A stretch of DNA of 64,000 bases from Azospirillum sp. B21 (GTDB taxonomy: Bacteria > Pseudomonadota > Alphaproteobacteria > Azospirillales > Azospirillaceae), in contig NZ_VTTO01000012.1 of NCBI RefSeq assembly GCF_008364825.1, forward strand, positions 112,970 to 176,969, read 5' to 3'. The notes beneath the pieces were generated by a model, which was given only the letters and a program-made list of their open reading frames with translations, had not been told where the DNA came from and searched no databases. The number at the start of each line of letters is the position of its first letter. The first letter of the stretch is position 1. The translations under genes and the position numbers were made by a program. Positions 1 to 7,868 of this stretch are shown piece by piece.

Positions 1-1
1 G

Positions 2-274
2 CGCCTTCTCGCCTTCACCGACGCCGCATTTTCAGAAGTTGGGCGGGTGCTCGCCGGGATTACTGTGACGGACAGCGGCGACCGGACGTGGGCTCCTGGT
101 CGGGGGGCTCCGATGCTGCTCTGGCTAGGCGCAGCCCACCGGGACGTGGCGCGCTACACCCTACGCTCCGGCGACCGCACCCAAACGGCGGCACAGATCA
201 CCGCGGCCGTTGCTGACTTCGCCCTGACGGCGACGCACCGCGACATCCTCAAGGAGGCCAGCCATGGCGGCTGA
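2..274 (+). CDS. 5'-truncated CDS, unidentified C-terminal fragment
   Basis: The frame is open from the left edge of the window to a TGA at 272-274. A GTG at 47 is in frame, but the reading continues upstream of it, so this is most likely the end of a longer gene. The visible 90 residues are soluble, alanine-rich and show no motif I recognise. The stop overlaps the next start by 11 bp, which suggests translational coupling. In SXT/R391- and IncA/C-type clusters the gene directly before the DUF4400 gene is traD, the coupling ATPase. This could therefore be a TraD C-terminus, but the fragment itself does not prove it. Confidence 0.5.
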   Translation, partial: RLLAFTDAAFSEVGRVLAGITVTDSGDRTWAPGRGAPMLLWLGAAHRDVARYTLRSGDRTQTAAQITAAVADFALTATHRDILKEASHGG

Positions 275-923
275 ATCACAGAACACCACCTGGGCACGCT
301 GGCTGCTCTGGCTTATCCTGGGCGAGTTCGTGATGATCGCCGTGCTGACACCGATGCTGGGACGGGACGCCCTGGACTGGCTAACGCGTGTGGAGCGTCA
401 GTGGTCCCTCGCCGAACTCGGCCTCAACGCGACGCTGTGGATCGAGAAGAGCGGCTTCGGTGCCTATGCGACTATCTTCCGTGACACCGGGGTCGAGCGA
501 AATGTCTACGAGTTCTTCCTGCCGACGCAGGACAAGATCGTGGAGAGCCGCGGCCTGGAAGCGCTTGGGGCGAACCTCTACTTTCCGATGATCAAGGCCG
601 GGTTGGATGCTGTGTTCGGATCGCTGCAGCGGCTGTTCGTCCGGCTTGCGGCCGTGGTGCTATGGCTCCCCGTGGTGCCGCTGTTCCTAGTTCCGGCGGT
701 CCTAGACGGCATGATGAGCTGGCGGCGCAAACAGTACACGTTCGATTACCCCTCGCCGCTGGTGCACGGCTATGCGGCGGCGACCGCAAAGTGGCTGCTG
801 GTCGGCTTGCCCATGGCGCTCCTCCTACCGGTGCCGATCCCGCCCCTGCTGGCGCCGTTCTTCTTCATCGCCGTAAGTCTATTGCTGATGTTGGTGGCGT
901 CCCACACGATGAAGCGCATCTGA
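264..923 (+). CDS. DUF4400-family conjugative transfer membrane protein
   Basis: 219 residues with a membrane segment near residues 14-34 and more hydrophobic spans near 125-148 and 175-215, separated by a soluble segment. Size, topology and position (just before traL) match the DUF4400 family found after traD in SXT/R391 and IncA/C elements. Its biochemical role is not established; an inner-membrane accessory role beside the coupling protein is inferred. The ATG at 264 has a strong AAGGAGG at 251-257. The gene overlaps the upstream reading frame and is followed by a hairpin terminator, so it ends an operon. Confidence 0.75.
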   Translation: MAAESQNTTWARWLLWLILGEFVMIAVLTPMLGRDALDWLTRVERQWSLAELGLNATLWIEKSGFGAYATIFRDTGVERNVYEFFLPTQDKIVESRGLEALGANLYFPMIKAGLDAVFGSLQRLFVRLAAVVLWLPVVPLFLVPAVLDGMMSWRRKQYTFDYPSPLVHGYAAATAKWLLVGLPMALLLPVPIPPLLAPFFFIAVSLLLMLVASHTMKRI

Positions 924-965
924 CCGCCCCCGACCTTTGCATCTGGCGCGATGGGTTGAGCGGCT

Positions 966-988
966 GGGCCGGAGCTTGTCTCCGGCCC
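966..988 (+). terminator. Hairpin terminator after DUF4400 gene
   Basis: Perfect 9-bp stem GGGCCGGAG (966-974) with CTCCGGCCC (980-988), loop of 5 nt, followed by TTTG. It separates the upstream operon from the traL operon. Confidence 0.65.
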
Positions 989-1080
989 TTTGTCATTGGC
1001 GGAGCCGCCGGTCCTCGTCGGAGATGGACGAGGTAAGAACGCGCCCTTGCGGAGCACGTCCGATTGGTCCGCGCAACCGA

Positions 1081-1141
1081 GAAAGGCAGCGTTTTCCAGC
1101 GTCTTTCAACGGCGCGAAGCCGCGCCGAAAACGGGCATAAA
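1081..1141 (+). promoter_or_regulatory. Dyad box A plus -10, upstream of traL
   Basis: 27-nt dyad at 1081-1107 (arms GAAAGGC and GTCTTTC), then GGCGCGAA at 1111-1118 and CATAAA at 1136-1141, exactly 28 nt after the dyad. First of 13 copies of the same arrangement; traL starts 28 nt after the putative -10. Confidence 0.7.
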
Positions 1142-1169
1142 TGCGCCAGACGTGCAAGGGGATTGGCAC

Positions 1170-1451
1170 ATGGGTCCGGTACAGCTTCCGAGACAAATCG
1201 ACGAACCACCAACGGTTCTCCTGTGGAACACCGATGAGCTTGCGCCCATCGTGCTCCTCCACGTCATCGGTATTTTCACTGGAAACGTGCTGATCATGAC
1301 GGCGCTCGGCTTTGCCGCCTCGTCTCTCTACAAGAGATTTCGCGACGGGCACCCGGACGGTTACTTGCAGCACCTGCTCTATTGGATCGGGTTGATGCCC
1401 ACGAGCGCGCGCACTATCCGCAATCCGTTCGCCGATCACTACAAGCCTTGA
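1170..1451 (+). CDS. traL: TraL, type IV pilus-assembly membrane protein
   Basis: 93 residues, matching the short TraL family of F-type systems, which sits in the inner membrane and is needed for pilus assembly. The chosen ATG at 1170 has an AAGGGGA site a few bases upstream; the longer open frame starting near 990 runs through dyad box A and is not used. Hydrophobic spans lie near residues 24-48 and around 70. It opens the traL-traE-traK-traB operon, in the canonical F/SXT order, with traE starting 16 bp downstream. Confidence 0.85.
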   Translation: MGPVQLPRQIDEPPTVLLWNTDELAPIVLLHVIGIFTGNVLIMTALGFAASSLYKRFRDGHPDGYLQHLLYWIGLMPTSARTIRNPFADHYKP

Positions 1452-1467
1452 GCCGGGACACGCACAG

Positions 1468-2121
1468 ATGCATTTGAAGGATTTTCTGGCGTCCTGGCAG
1501 GGGGCCAGAGCTGAGAACAGGTTCCAGAGGGCAGCTAACCTCGGCCTTCTCGGCGTCGCCCTCCTGCTGGCCATCAACGCCATCGCCAAAGACAAGACGG
1601 TGGTGATCGCCCCGCCGGAACTGACCAAGGCCGTCGAGGTTTCGCGATCGTCCGCCAATCAGGACTATCTGGAGGCTTGGTCGTGGTCGACGTCCATGCT
1701 GCTCGGCAACATCACGCCAGCGAATGCGGATTTCGTGCGCAAGGGTCTGGAGCCCCTACTGGCTCCGGACATCTTCCACGGAGTTATGAAGTCTGTGGAA
1801 AGCACCATCGACGAAATCAAACACAACCGGATCACCGCACGCTTCGATCCGCGCAAAATCATCTATGAGCGGGAGACGAGCAAGTATTTCGTCACCGGAT
1901 ATCGCGTCGTAACGGGGCCTTCTGCCGATGAGAAGCGTGAGGAGGCAACCTACGAGTACACGTGGACCGTACGGAACTTCCGGCCACAGATCACCTCGGT
2001 TACGAACTACGCGGGAGCCGCGCAGACCTCCGCAGAGAGGGAGCGCCGGCAGCAAATTCAGGAGCGTGCCCAGCGGATCGAAGATCTGAAGGCTCGCAAG
2101 AACCAGGAGAACAAGCCGTGA
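1468..2121 (+). CDS. traE: TraE, VirB8-like transfer scaffold protein
   Basis: 217 residues with one N-terminal membrane segment near 26-40 and a periplasmic domain with the family pattern, including a YEYTW stretch in the VirB8-like fold. TraE is an inner-membrane scaffold subunit of the F-type type IV secretion channel. The C-terminus is a charged helical tail rich in Arg, Glu and Gln. Its TGA overlaps the GTG of traK by 4 bp, giving tight coupling. Confidence 0.9.
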   Translation: MHLKDFLASWQGARAENRFQRAANLGLLGVALLLAINAIAKDKTVVIAPPELTKAVEVSRSSANQDYLEAWSWSTSMLLGNITPANADFVRKGLEPLLAPDIFHGVMKSVESTIDEIKHNRITARFDPRKIIYERETSKYFVTGYRVVTGPSADEKREEATYEYTWTVRNFRPQITSVTNYAGAAQTSAERERRQQIQERAQRIEDLKARKNQENKP

Positions 2122-3332
2122 AGCGGGTCCAGCCCATTATCCTGGCCAGCGTGAGCGCCTTCGCCGTTCTCGTCGGACACCAGATCGCACAGGCGCAAAC
2201 TCCGGAGCTTCCGGTGGCGCCGTTGAGTGAGATTGAGGCCGCCTACGATAGTTCCAAGGCCGCCGCTCCGGCCTCCGAGTTGGACACCCTGCAGAAGGCT
2301 ATCCAGGAGGAGATTGACGCGCGCGGTGGGAAGCCCAACGTAACGCTGCCTTCTCAAGCTTCCAAGGGTGCTGCACCGGCAACGCCGGTCGCCACGACCC
2401 CGCCGCGCTCGGCATCTCCGACCACTCCCGCCACGACGCAGGCAGTGGTTCGGTCCGGCACCGCGGCGGCTCCGAAGGTTGAAAGCGCAGTGGAGCTTCC
2501 GGCCGTGCCTTCCAGTGTCGTTGCTCCAAGCGCGGCTCCACCGCCCGAGGATCTGGCTGCGATGACCCAGCCGGCCGTTATCACCATCCGCCCTGGCACC
2601 ACGGAGCTGTTGGCAGTGGCGGAGGGGCACGCGAACCGCATCGTAACGCCGTTTGCCGAACCGGCGGTCATGACGACAAGCGATGCCAAGTTCAAGGTTT
2701 CCGGAAACGTCGTCTACGTGTCCACCACTTCGCCTGCGACGATCTTCATCACGCCGAAGGGAGATGAGTCCGTGGCGATTCCGCTCGCCCTCGTGCCCCG
2801 GCGCGTTCCCCCGCGCGAAATCCAGCTGCAGCTGCCTCGCGGTGGTGTCTGGAATGCCTCGTTTGCCGCCGGCGGGGTTGGCGCGGCCGGCGCAGCCGTG
2901 GCTGGCAACAAGAAGGCGCAGCATTGGGAGGAGAGTCAGCCGTACGTCGAAACGATCCGGTCGATCATGCGTGAGATTGCACTCGGCACCGTGCCCAGCG
3001 GCTATCAAATGCGCGACATGGAGCGTGGCGAACAGACCGTCGGGTGTACCGGGCCGGCCGGTGTCACGTTCCAGTTTGGTGGCGGTCAGGTGATGGAAGG
3101 GTCACACCTGCAGGTCGTCATCGGCGTTGTCTCCAACCAGTCAGGATCGTCCGTCGAACTGGCCGAGCCCTGGTGTGCCGGACCGAACGTCGCAGCGGTC
3201 GCATATTGGCCGAACAACGTTCTCGCCGCCGGTCAGTCCACTGAGGTTTTCGTGATCCGTCGCCCAGCACTGCCGTCGGACACCGACGCGCGTCGGCCGT
3301 CGCTGCTGACACGAGCGGGAGCGGTCCGGTGA
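2118..3332 (+). CDS. traK: TraK, outer-membrane secretin-like transfer protein
   Basis: 404 residues from the GTG at 2118, which overlaps the traE stop. A signal peptide covers roughly residues 1-27 and ends AQA. A long Ala/Pro/Thr-rich linker (about 75-175) leads into the TraK/VirB9-like domain (about 185-390), which contains the typical VITIRPGTTELL opening. TraK assembles with TraV and TraB to form the outer-membrane core of the channel. It is longer than F TraK (about 240 aa) because of the low-complexity linker, as in SXT-like elements. A 4-bp overlap couples it to traB. Confidence 0.88.
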   Translation: MKRVQPIILASVSAFAVLVGHQIAQAQTPELPVAPLSEIEAAYDSSKAAAPASELDTLQKAIQEEIDARGGKPNVTLPSQASKGAAPATPVATTPPRSASPTTPATTQAVVRSGTAAAPKVESAVELPAVPSSVVAPSAAPPPEDLAAMTQPAVITIRPGTTELLAVAEGHANRIVTPFAEPAVMTTSDAKFKVSGNVVYVSTTSPATIFITPKGDESVAIPLALVPRRVPPREIQLQLPRGGVWNASFAAGGVGAAGAAVAGNKKAQHWEESQPYVETIRSIMREIALGTVPSGYQMRDMERGEQTVGCTGPAGVTFQFGGGQVMEGSHLQVVIGVVSNQSGSSVELAEPWCAGPNVAAVAYWPNNVLAAGQSTEVFVIRRPALPSDTDARRPSLLTRAGAVR

Positions 3333-4813
3333 GCGTACTGAATATCACTGAGCACTGGCGGAACGCGAATCCGACGCTCCGTCGGGTGGTAACCGTCGGT
3401 GCGATCGCGACGTGCTTGATCACGCTTGTCGCGATTTTCCAGCCGGGCGATCGAGTCCGCGCGTCGCGCAAGGACCCGAACGCGATCCAGGAAAATGTGC
3501 TGCTCGATAAGAACACGCGGCAGGTGTCTCTCGACAGCATGGCCGCGCGGATCGAGAACCTCGAAACCAACTTGGCGAAGAAGGAACAGAAGATCGAGCG
3601 CCTGGAGGAGGACCTGAAACGCAAGCAGCGCGAACCGGCGCAGTCCAGCGATCCGGATCGGTCTGCGTCGGATATGCAGCTTCAGGAATTGCAGAAGCGT
3701 GTCGGCGACCTTCAGCAAAAGCTCGCGGATCAGGAGAAAGGCGCGGTGCCGGCGCAGGGCGGCCGCTCGCCTATCGGCCGTGCGCCTACCGAGATGGCGC
3801 AGCGTCCGGGGCCGACGCCCGCAGCTCTTCGCCCGCCTACCGCACCGCCGAGCTCGGCAGAGATGTACGAAAAGAGCGGCCAGCCTTCAGGGCAGGGGCA
3901 AGCTGACGGTGCCAAGGTCGAGCGTACCAACGCCGCCGCATCCGGGTCACAGGCTGCCGGCGACATCCGGGTGGTGGTTGAGGAGGTGCCAGAGACCCCG
4001 GTGGACGAGATCCAGGAGGAAACTGCGCAGAACTATCTCCCGTCCGGCTCCATTTTCTCCGGCACCCTCATCACCGGCATGGATGCCCCCACGGGAAACA
4101 GTGCCCGGAAGGAGCCGTTTCCCGCCCTCCTGCGCATTAAGCATGACGCCATCCTGCCGAACCGCTGGAAGGCGGACGTGAAGGAGTGCTTCCTGCTCGC
4201 TGCGGGCTTCGGTGATCTGTCCTCTGAGCGCGCGTATTTGCGCGGAGAGACGATCAGCTGCGTCACTAAGCAAGGGAAGGTGCTCGAAGCAAATTTCCCG
4301 GCCTATGCCGTTGGCGAAGACGGTAAGGCAGGCATCCGCGGGCGCTTGGTGAGCAAGCAGGGACAGGTGATCGGCCGCGCGCTGATGGCTGGCTTTCTTG
4401 ATGGTGTGAGCAAAGCGTTCGATGTGAAGCCGGTCCCGGTCCTGGCAACCAGCAACACGGGCAAGTCGCAGTATGCTGACGTGTTTGCGGGTGAGCAATC
4501 GCTGCGGTCCGCTGCTTTCGGCGGCGCATCGTCCGCGCTCGACAAGATCGCTCAGTTCTATCTCGACATGGCGTCCAACATCTTTCCCATCATCGAGGTG
4601 GATGCAGGCCGCAAGATCGACCTCATCGCAACTCGTGGCATCAGCTTGACCTTCAAGAAGAAGGGGAAGGAGCAGGCGCTCCAGGACATGCGGTTGCCGG
4701 GCCAAGGGCAACAAGGCTCCGGCGCCGCGGGAGGAACTTCCGGGCTCCTGGGGTCGATGTTCGGGTTTGGTGGCAACGGTGCCGGCGGTATGGCCGGTAA
4801 TGGGCCACGTTGA
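3329..4813 (+). CDS. traB: TraB, VirB10-like channel protein
   Basis: 494 residues from a GTG overlapping the traK stop. One membrane segment near residues 19-38, then coiled coil (about 68-100 and 112-140) rich in Glu, Lys and Gln, a Pro-rich region, and the VirB10-like beta-barrel domain (about 235-400) with GSIFSGTLITGMDAP and a Cys in the ECFLLAAG stretch. TraB spans both membranes and links the core complex to the inner membrane. The Gly-rich tail (about 455-494) is unusual low complexity. It ends just before dyad box B. Confidence 0.9.
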   Translation: MSVLNITEHWRNANPTLRRVVTVGAIATCLITLVAIFQPGDRVRASRKDPNAIQENVLLDKNTRQVSLDSMAARIENLETNLAKKEQKIERLEEDLKRKQREPAQSSDPDRSASDMQLQELQKRVGDLQQKLADQEKGAVPAQGGRSPIGRAPTEMAQRPGPTPAALRPPTAPPSSAEMYEKSGQPSGQGQADGAKVERTNAAASGSQAAGDIRVVVEEVPETPVDEIQEETAQNYLPSGSIFSGTLITGMDAPTGNSARKEPFPALLRIKHDAILPNRWKADVKECFLLAAGFGDLSSERAYLRGETISCVTKQGKVLEANFPAYAVGEDGKAGIRGRLVSKQGQVIGRALMAGFLDGVSKAFDVKPVPVLATSNTGKSQYADVFAGEQSLRSAAFGGASSALDKIAQFYLDMASNIFPIIEVDAGRKIDLIATRGISLTFKKKGKEQALQDMRLPGQGQQGSGAAGGTSGLLGSMFGFGGNGAGGMAGNGPR

Positions 4814-4820
4814 TGTTTGA

Positions 4821-4881
4821 GAAAGACGTTGAAAGTCGTTGTCTTTCGGCGGCGCGAGAAAAATCAGAACGCGGCAAACTG
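4821..4881 (+). promoter_or_regulatory. Dyad box B, upstream of traV
   Basis: Dyad 4821-4847 with arms GAAAGACG and GTCTTTC, then GGCGCGAGAA. The hexamer at the usual -10 spacing is AAACTG (4876-4881), the weakest of the set. traV starts at 4905. Confidence 0.6.
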
Positions 4882-4904
4882 CCCCCGAAACAAGGTTGCG
4901 AGAA

Positions 4905-5528
4905 ATGAGCCTAAATTCCTCGAAGGTTATCGCCTGCCTGGCGCCGCTCCTCCTTGGCGCGTGCTCCAACCTCGGGATCGGGGCTGGCGATTACAGCTGC
5001 TCGGGAATGCCGCAAGGTGTCTCCTGCAAGAGCGCCCGGGAGGTCTATGAGCTGACAAATACCCGCGATGCGGTGAACGGCTTGACGTTAAGCCAGGAGG
5101 CCCAGCGCAACACGGAAAGCGCGGCGGAGACCGGGTTGGTCCAAACCATGCGGAAAGCGGCAGCGTCCGACCCGTCGGCACTCGGCGGCTCTCCGGTTGG
5201 CTACGGCGCGACGCCCGTGGCTTACACCGACGATGGCCGTGTGCCGATCCGCACACCCGCTGTCGTCATGCGTGTTTGGATTGCCCCGTATCAGGACAAC
5301 AAGGGTGATCTGCATATGCCGGGCCTCGTCTTTAGCGAGGTCGAGCCGCGCAAGTGGCAGGTCGGTCTGCCCGACGCGGCGTCCGGTTCCCCGTCGGCCT
5401 TCCGGCCCCTTGAAGCGACTGCTCCCAAGGCGAAGCCGCCGGCCCACGATAGCGCCCCGGTCCGGCCGGCAAAAGCTGCGGACAAGTCGGAGCACGTTTC
5501 CTCAATCCCCGTAAAGCAAGGGAAGTAG
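4905..5528 (+). CDS. traV: TraV, outer-membrane lipoprotein of the transfer core
   Basis: 207 residues from the ATG at 4905. A lipoprotein signal ends in LGAC with the lipidated Cys at residue 20. Further Cys residues follow in the YSCSGMPQGVSCKS segment, the pattern of TraV proteins. TraV (VirB7-like) anchors TraK in the outer membrane. The C-terminal third is Pro/Ala-rich and disordered. An in-frame upstream start (4839) would place the signal peptide internally and read through the dyad box, so it is rejected. It is followed 7 bp later by the pilin gene. Confidence 0.88.
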   Translation: MSLNSSKVIACLAPLLLGACSNLGIGAGDYSCSGMPQGVSCKSAREVYELTNTRDAVNGLTLSQEAQRNTESAAETGLVQTMRKAAASDPSALGGSPVGYGATPVAYTDDGRVPIRTPAVVMRVWIAPYQDNKGDLHMPGLVFSEVEPRKWQVGLPDAASGSPSAFRPLEATAPKAKPPAHDSAPVRPAKAADKSEHVSSIPVKQGK

Positions 5529-5535
5529 CAAGACC

Positions 5536-5886
5536 ATGAAGCACCGCATTCACCCCAACACGCAGGTCGCGCTGGCGCTCGCGCTGATCGTCGCCTTTAC
5601 CGCGGGCGATGTGTTCGCTGGCACAGGCGGCACGGCGTTCGACGACATCTGGCTGACGCTGACCGATTGGACCCAAGGAACGCTCGGCCGCATCATCGCC
5701 GGCTCCATGGTCGTCGTCGGCTTGGTCGGCGGCGTCGCTCGCCAGAGCCTGATGCCGCTGGGCCTCGGAGTTGGCTCGGGCATGGGTCTTTACAACACCC
5801 CCACCGTGATCGATTCGATCATGACCGGTACTTTGCCCGTGCAAGTCTCGGAAGTGGTCGCGACCACTCCGGTGCTGCCCATCTAG
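5536..5886 (+). CDS. traA: TraA-type conjugative pilin
   Basis: 116 residues: a long signal (about 1-29, ending DVFA) followed by a mature chain of about 87 residues with two hydrophobic helices (near 53-75 and 78-95 of the precursor) split by a short loop, as in F-type pilins. It would be processed in the inner membrane and polymerised into the pilus. Last gene of the traV-traA pair and followed immediately by a strong terminator, as expected for an abundant structural protein. Identification rests on size, topology and position. Confidence 0.8.
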   Translation: MKHRIHPNTQVALALALIVAFTAGDVFAGTGGTAFDDIWLTLTDWTQGTLGRIIAGSMVVVGLVGGVARQSLMPLGLGVGSGMGLYNTPTVIDSIMTGTLPVQVSEVVATTPVLPI

Positions 5887-5916
5887 GACATCTGCACGGA
5901 CGGGTGGACAGGCAAC

Positions 5917-5947
5917 AAGGGCGCTTCCACACCGGAGGCGCCCTTTT
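5917..5947 (+). terminator. Intrinsic terminator after traA
   Basis: Perfect 8-bp stem AAGGGCGC (5917-5924) with GCGCCCTT (5938-5945), loop of 13 nt, running into TTTT. Confidence 0.75.
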
Positions 5948-6011
5948 ACTATGTCCGCTCGGAGCCCCACAGTAGCAGGCGGACACTCACGCGACGCGCG
6001 GAGGCACCGCC

Positions 6012-6072
6012 AATAGACGATGGTTTTGAGTGCCTTTCAGCGGCGCGAAGAAAGGCTGCGTTGTGGAACTCT
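6012..6072 (+). promoter_or_regulatory. Dyad box C, upstream of first TSP1-repeat gene
   Basis: 27-nt element at 6012-6038 whose left arm is decayed (AATAGACG) and whose right arm GCCTTTC is intact, then GGCGCGAAG. AACTCT at 6067-6072 stands at the 28-nt spacing. Confidence 0.6.
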
Positions 6073-6128
6073 CCAGGCTGCGCGTAACCGCCCTCGGATG
6101 GCGGCCTCGCGCCGTGCTGGAGGGGGTT

Positions 6129-7655
6129 ATGAGAAAAGTCACCGCGGCGCTGCTGCTCTCGATCATCGCCATGCCGCTCGCCGCGTGGGCGCAGAGTGGC
6201 CCATTGCTCGAGCTGCGGGTGAAGAATGCCGGGGAGGCCACGGGGCTGGAAGGAGCAACGTATCCAAGCGTTGTCAGCCCCGCCGCGCCGCGGCCGGACG
6301 CGGTGGTGAGCGGCGCCGCCGTCACCATCACGGACTTTCGTGATTTGGTGCTCTCGGTCAATGGTGCGCCGGCGGCGGTGACCAGTGTCACCCTGCAGAA
6401 TGGTGGGGGCAGCGCCGGACGGGCCGAGGCGCTCGGTCTCTACATGGACAAGCCGCTCGCCGCCACGATCAGCGCCGGGGCGGAACACTTCACGATCACG
6501 GGCGACAATTGCTCCGCCGCCCTGCTGGGGCCACCGGGTGACGCGGGAAGCACCTGCCAGGTGACCGTGCAGCCGCGCGCCAGCTGGTTCGGCCCATTGT
6601 CCGGGACACTGCGCCTGAGCACCGGCGGCTACACGATGGACGTGCCGCTGTCGGGCACGGCGCGGCATTTCGATCTGCCCAACCTGACGATCACGTCCAT
6701 CGCGGGCGCACCCACATCGTTGAACGTCGCCGGGCAGACCGAAGGGGAATGGCGCGTGTCCGCCTCAGCCACCTTTCGGGTCACCAACACGTCGACCGAG
6801 GAGGCCACGGACATGCTCGTGGCTTTGTTCGGTGGAGACAATCCAGGCAGCTTCGAGTTCGTCAGCAACGCGTGCTCGGGGCAATCCCTGGGGATAGGCG
6901 CGTCCTGCGATATCACGGTCCGAGCACGCGCCGATCGCAATGGCAGCTACGCCGGCATGCTCCTGCTCGCGAACCACAACCAGCCCAGTGTTGCGCTCGC
7001 AGGGACAGCTACGGGCTTCTTGCCGGTGGCGTGGAAGACCGCCGTATGGGGGGCGTGTGACAACGCCTGCGGCACATCCAGCCGGTCACGGTCGGTATGG
7101 TGTGAGCGCTCTGATGGCGTGACCGTTGCCGACAGCTTCTGCGGGGCCGGGAAGCCGCAAACGGTGGAAGCATGCGCCAGCTACGCCACCTGCACCTACG
7201 CTTGGCAGGTGGGCGATTGGGGAGGTTGCTCCGCGTCGTGCGGTGGCGGATGGCGCAGCCGGTCGGTCTGGTGTCGCCGATCAAATGGCGAGCAAGTGGA
7301 TGGGAGCTATTGTGGGTCTGCACCGGCGTCGAGCGAGCAGTGTAATACGCATGCCTGCCCAAGGATCGCGATGCAATTCCCCTCCTCCGTTCCGGCGCCC
7401 GAAGGATGTGGCCAGTTCCGCATCGAGTTTATCAACGTCACTCCATACGCTGGCCGGCAGACGTTTGAGGGGAACTGTGCCATTGCCGGCGATCACGACT
7501 GGCCCGGCGGCTACGCATTTGGAAACTATGACCGCTGGGTCTGCGATGATGGCAACAACATGCGCCGTGGTTGTGTCGGTCGCTATTGCTCGTGGGCTCG
7601 TGGGCCGAATGGTGAGGACATTCAATCCTGTGCGACCGTTGACTTCCGCTACTAA
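6129..7655 (+). CDS. Secreted protein with thrombospondin type-1-like repeats (copy 1)
   Basis: 508 residues from the ATG at 6129 (GGAGGGGG just upstream). A signal peptide ends near AWAQS (residue 20). The middle holds beta-rich anchor-type domains (about 60-310) with paired Cys. Two TSP1-like repeats follow, recognisable by WGxC-xxxCG, SRSRSVWC and Arg/Ser runs. A separate C-terminal Cys-rich domain of about 130 residues ends VDFRY. It sits between pilin and dsbC; in related elements this slot holds variable genes. An adhesive or mating-surface role is inferred from TSP1 repeats. Disulphide load fits the neighbouring dsbC. It is a tandem paralogue of the next gene. Confidence 0.75.
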   Translation: MRKVTAALLLSIIAMPLAAWAQSGPLLELRVKNAGEATGLEGATYPSVVSPAAPRPDAVVSGAAVTITDFRDLVLSVNGAPAAVTSVTLQNGGGSAGRAEALGLYMDKPLAATISAGAEHFTITGDNCSAALLGPPGDAGSTCQVTVQPRASWFGPLSGTLRLSTGGYTMDVPLSGTARHFDLPNLTITSIAGAPTSLNVAGQTEGEWRVSASATFRVTNTSTEEATDMLVALFGGDNPGSFEFVSNACSGQSLGIGASCDITVRARADRNGSYAGMLLLANHNQPSVALAGTATGFLPVAWKTAVWGACDNACGTSSRSRSVWCERSDGVTVADSFCGAGKPQTVEACASYATCTYAWQVGDWGGCSASCGGGWRSRSVWCRRSNGEQVDGSYCGSAPASSEQCNTHACPRIAMQFPSSVPAPEGCGQFRIEFINVTPYAGRQTFEGNCAIAGDHDWPGGYAFGNYDRWVCDDGNNMRRGCVGRYCSWARGPNGEDIQSCATVDFRY

Positions 7656-7750
7656 GGCGAGTTGTGCCCGGCCGTGGCGGCATTGCCTATCGCAAGGCCT
7701 GTCTTCCGGGGTTCGTAACCTCCGCTTACGCTAAGAGCGGCGACACCGCC

Positions 7751-7811
7751 GAAAGACGATGGTTTTAGGTGCCTTTCAGCGGCGCGAAAAATGGCTGCGT
7801 TGTGGAACTCT
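7751..7811 (+). promoter_or_regulatory. Dyad box D, upstream of second TSP1-repeat gene
   Basis: Dyad 7751-7777 with intact arms GAAAGACG and GCCTTTC, GGCGCGAA at 7781-7788 and AACTCT at 7806-7811. Duplicate of box C with a better left arm. Confidence 0.65.
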
Positions 7812-7868
7812 CCAGGCTGCGCGTAGCCGCCGTCGGCAGGCAGGTTCGGGCTGTGCTGGAGAGGGTCT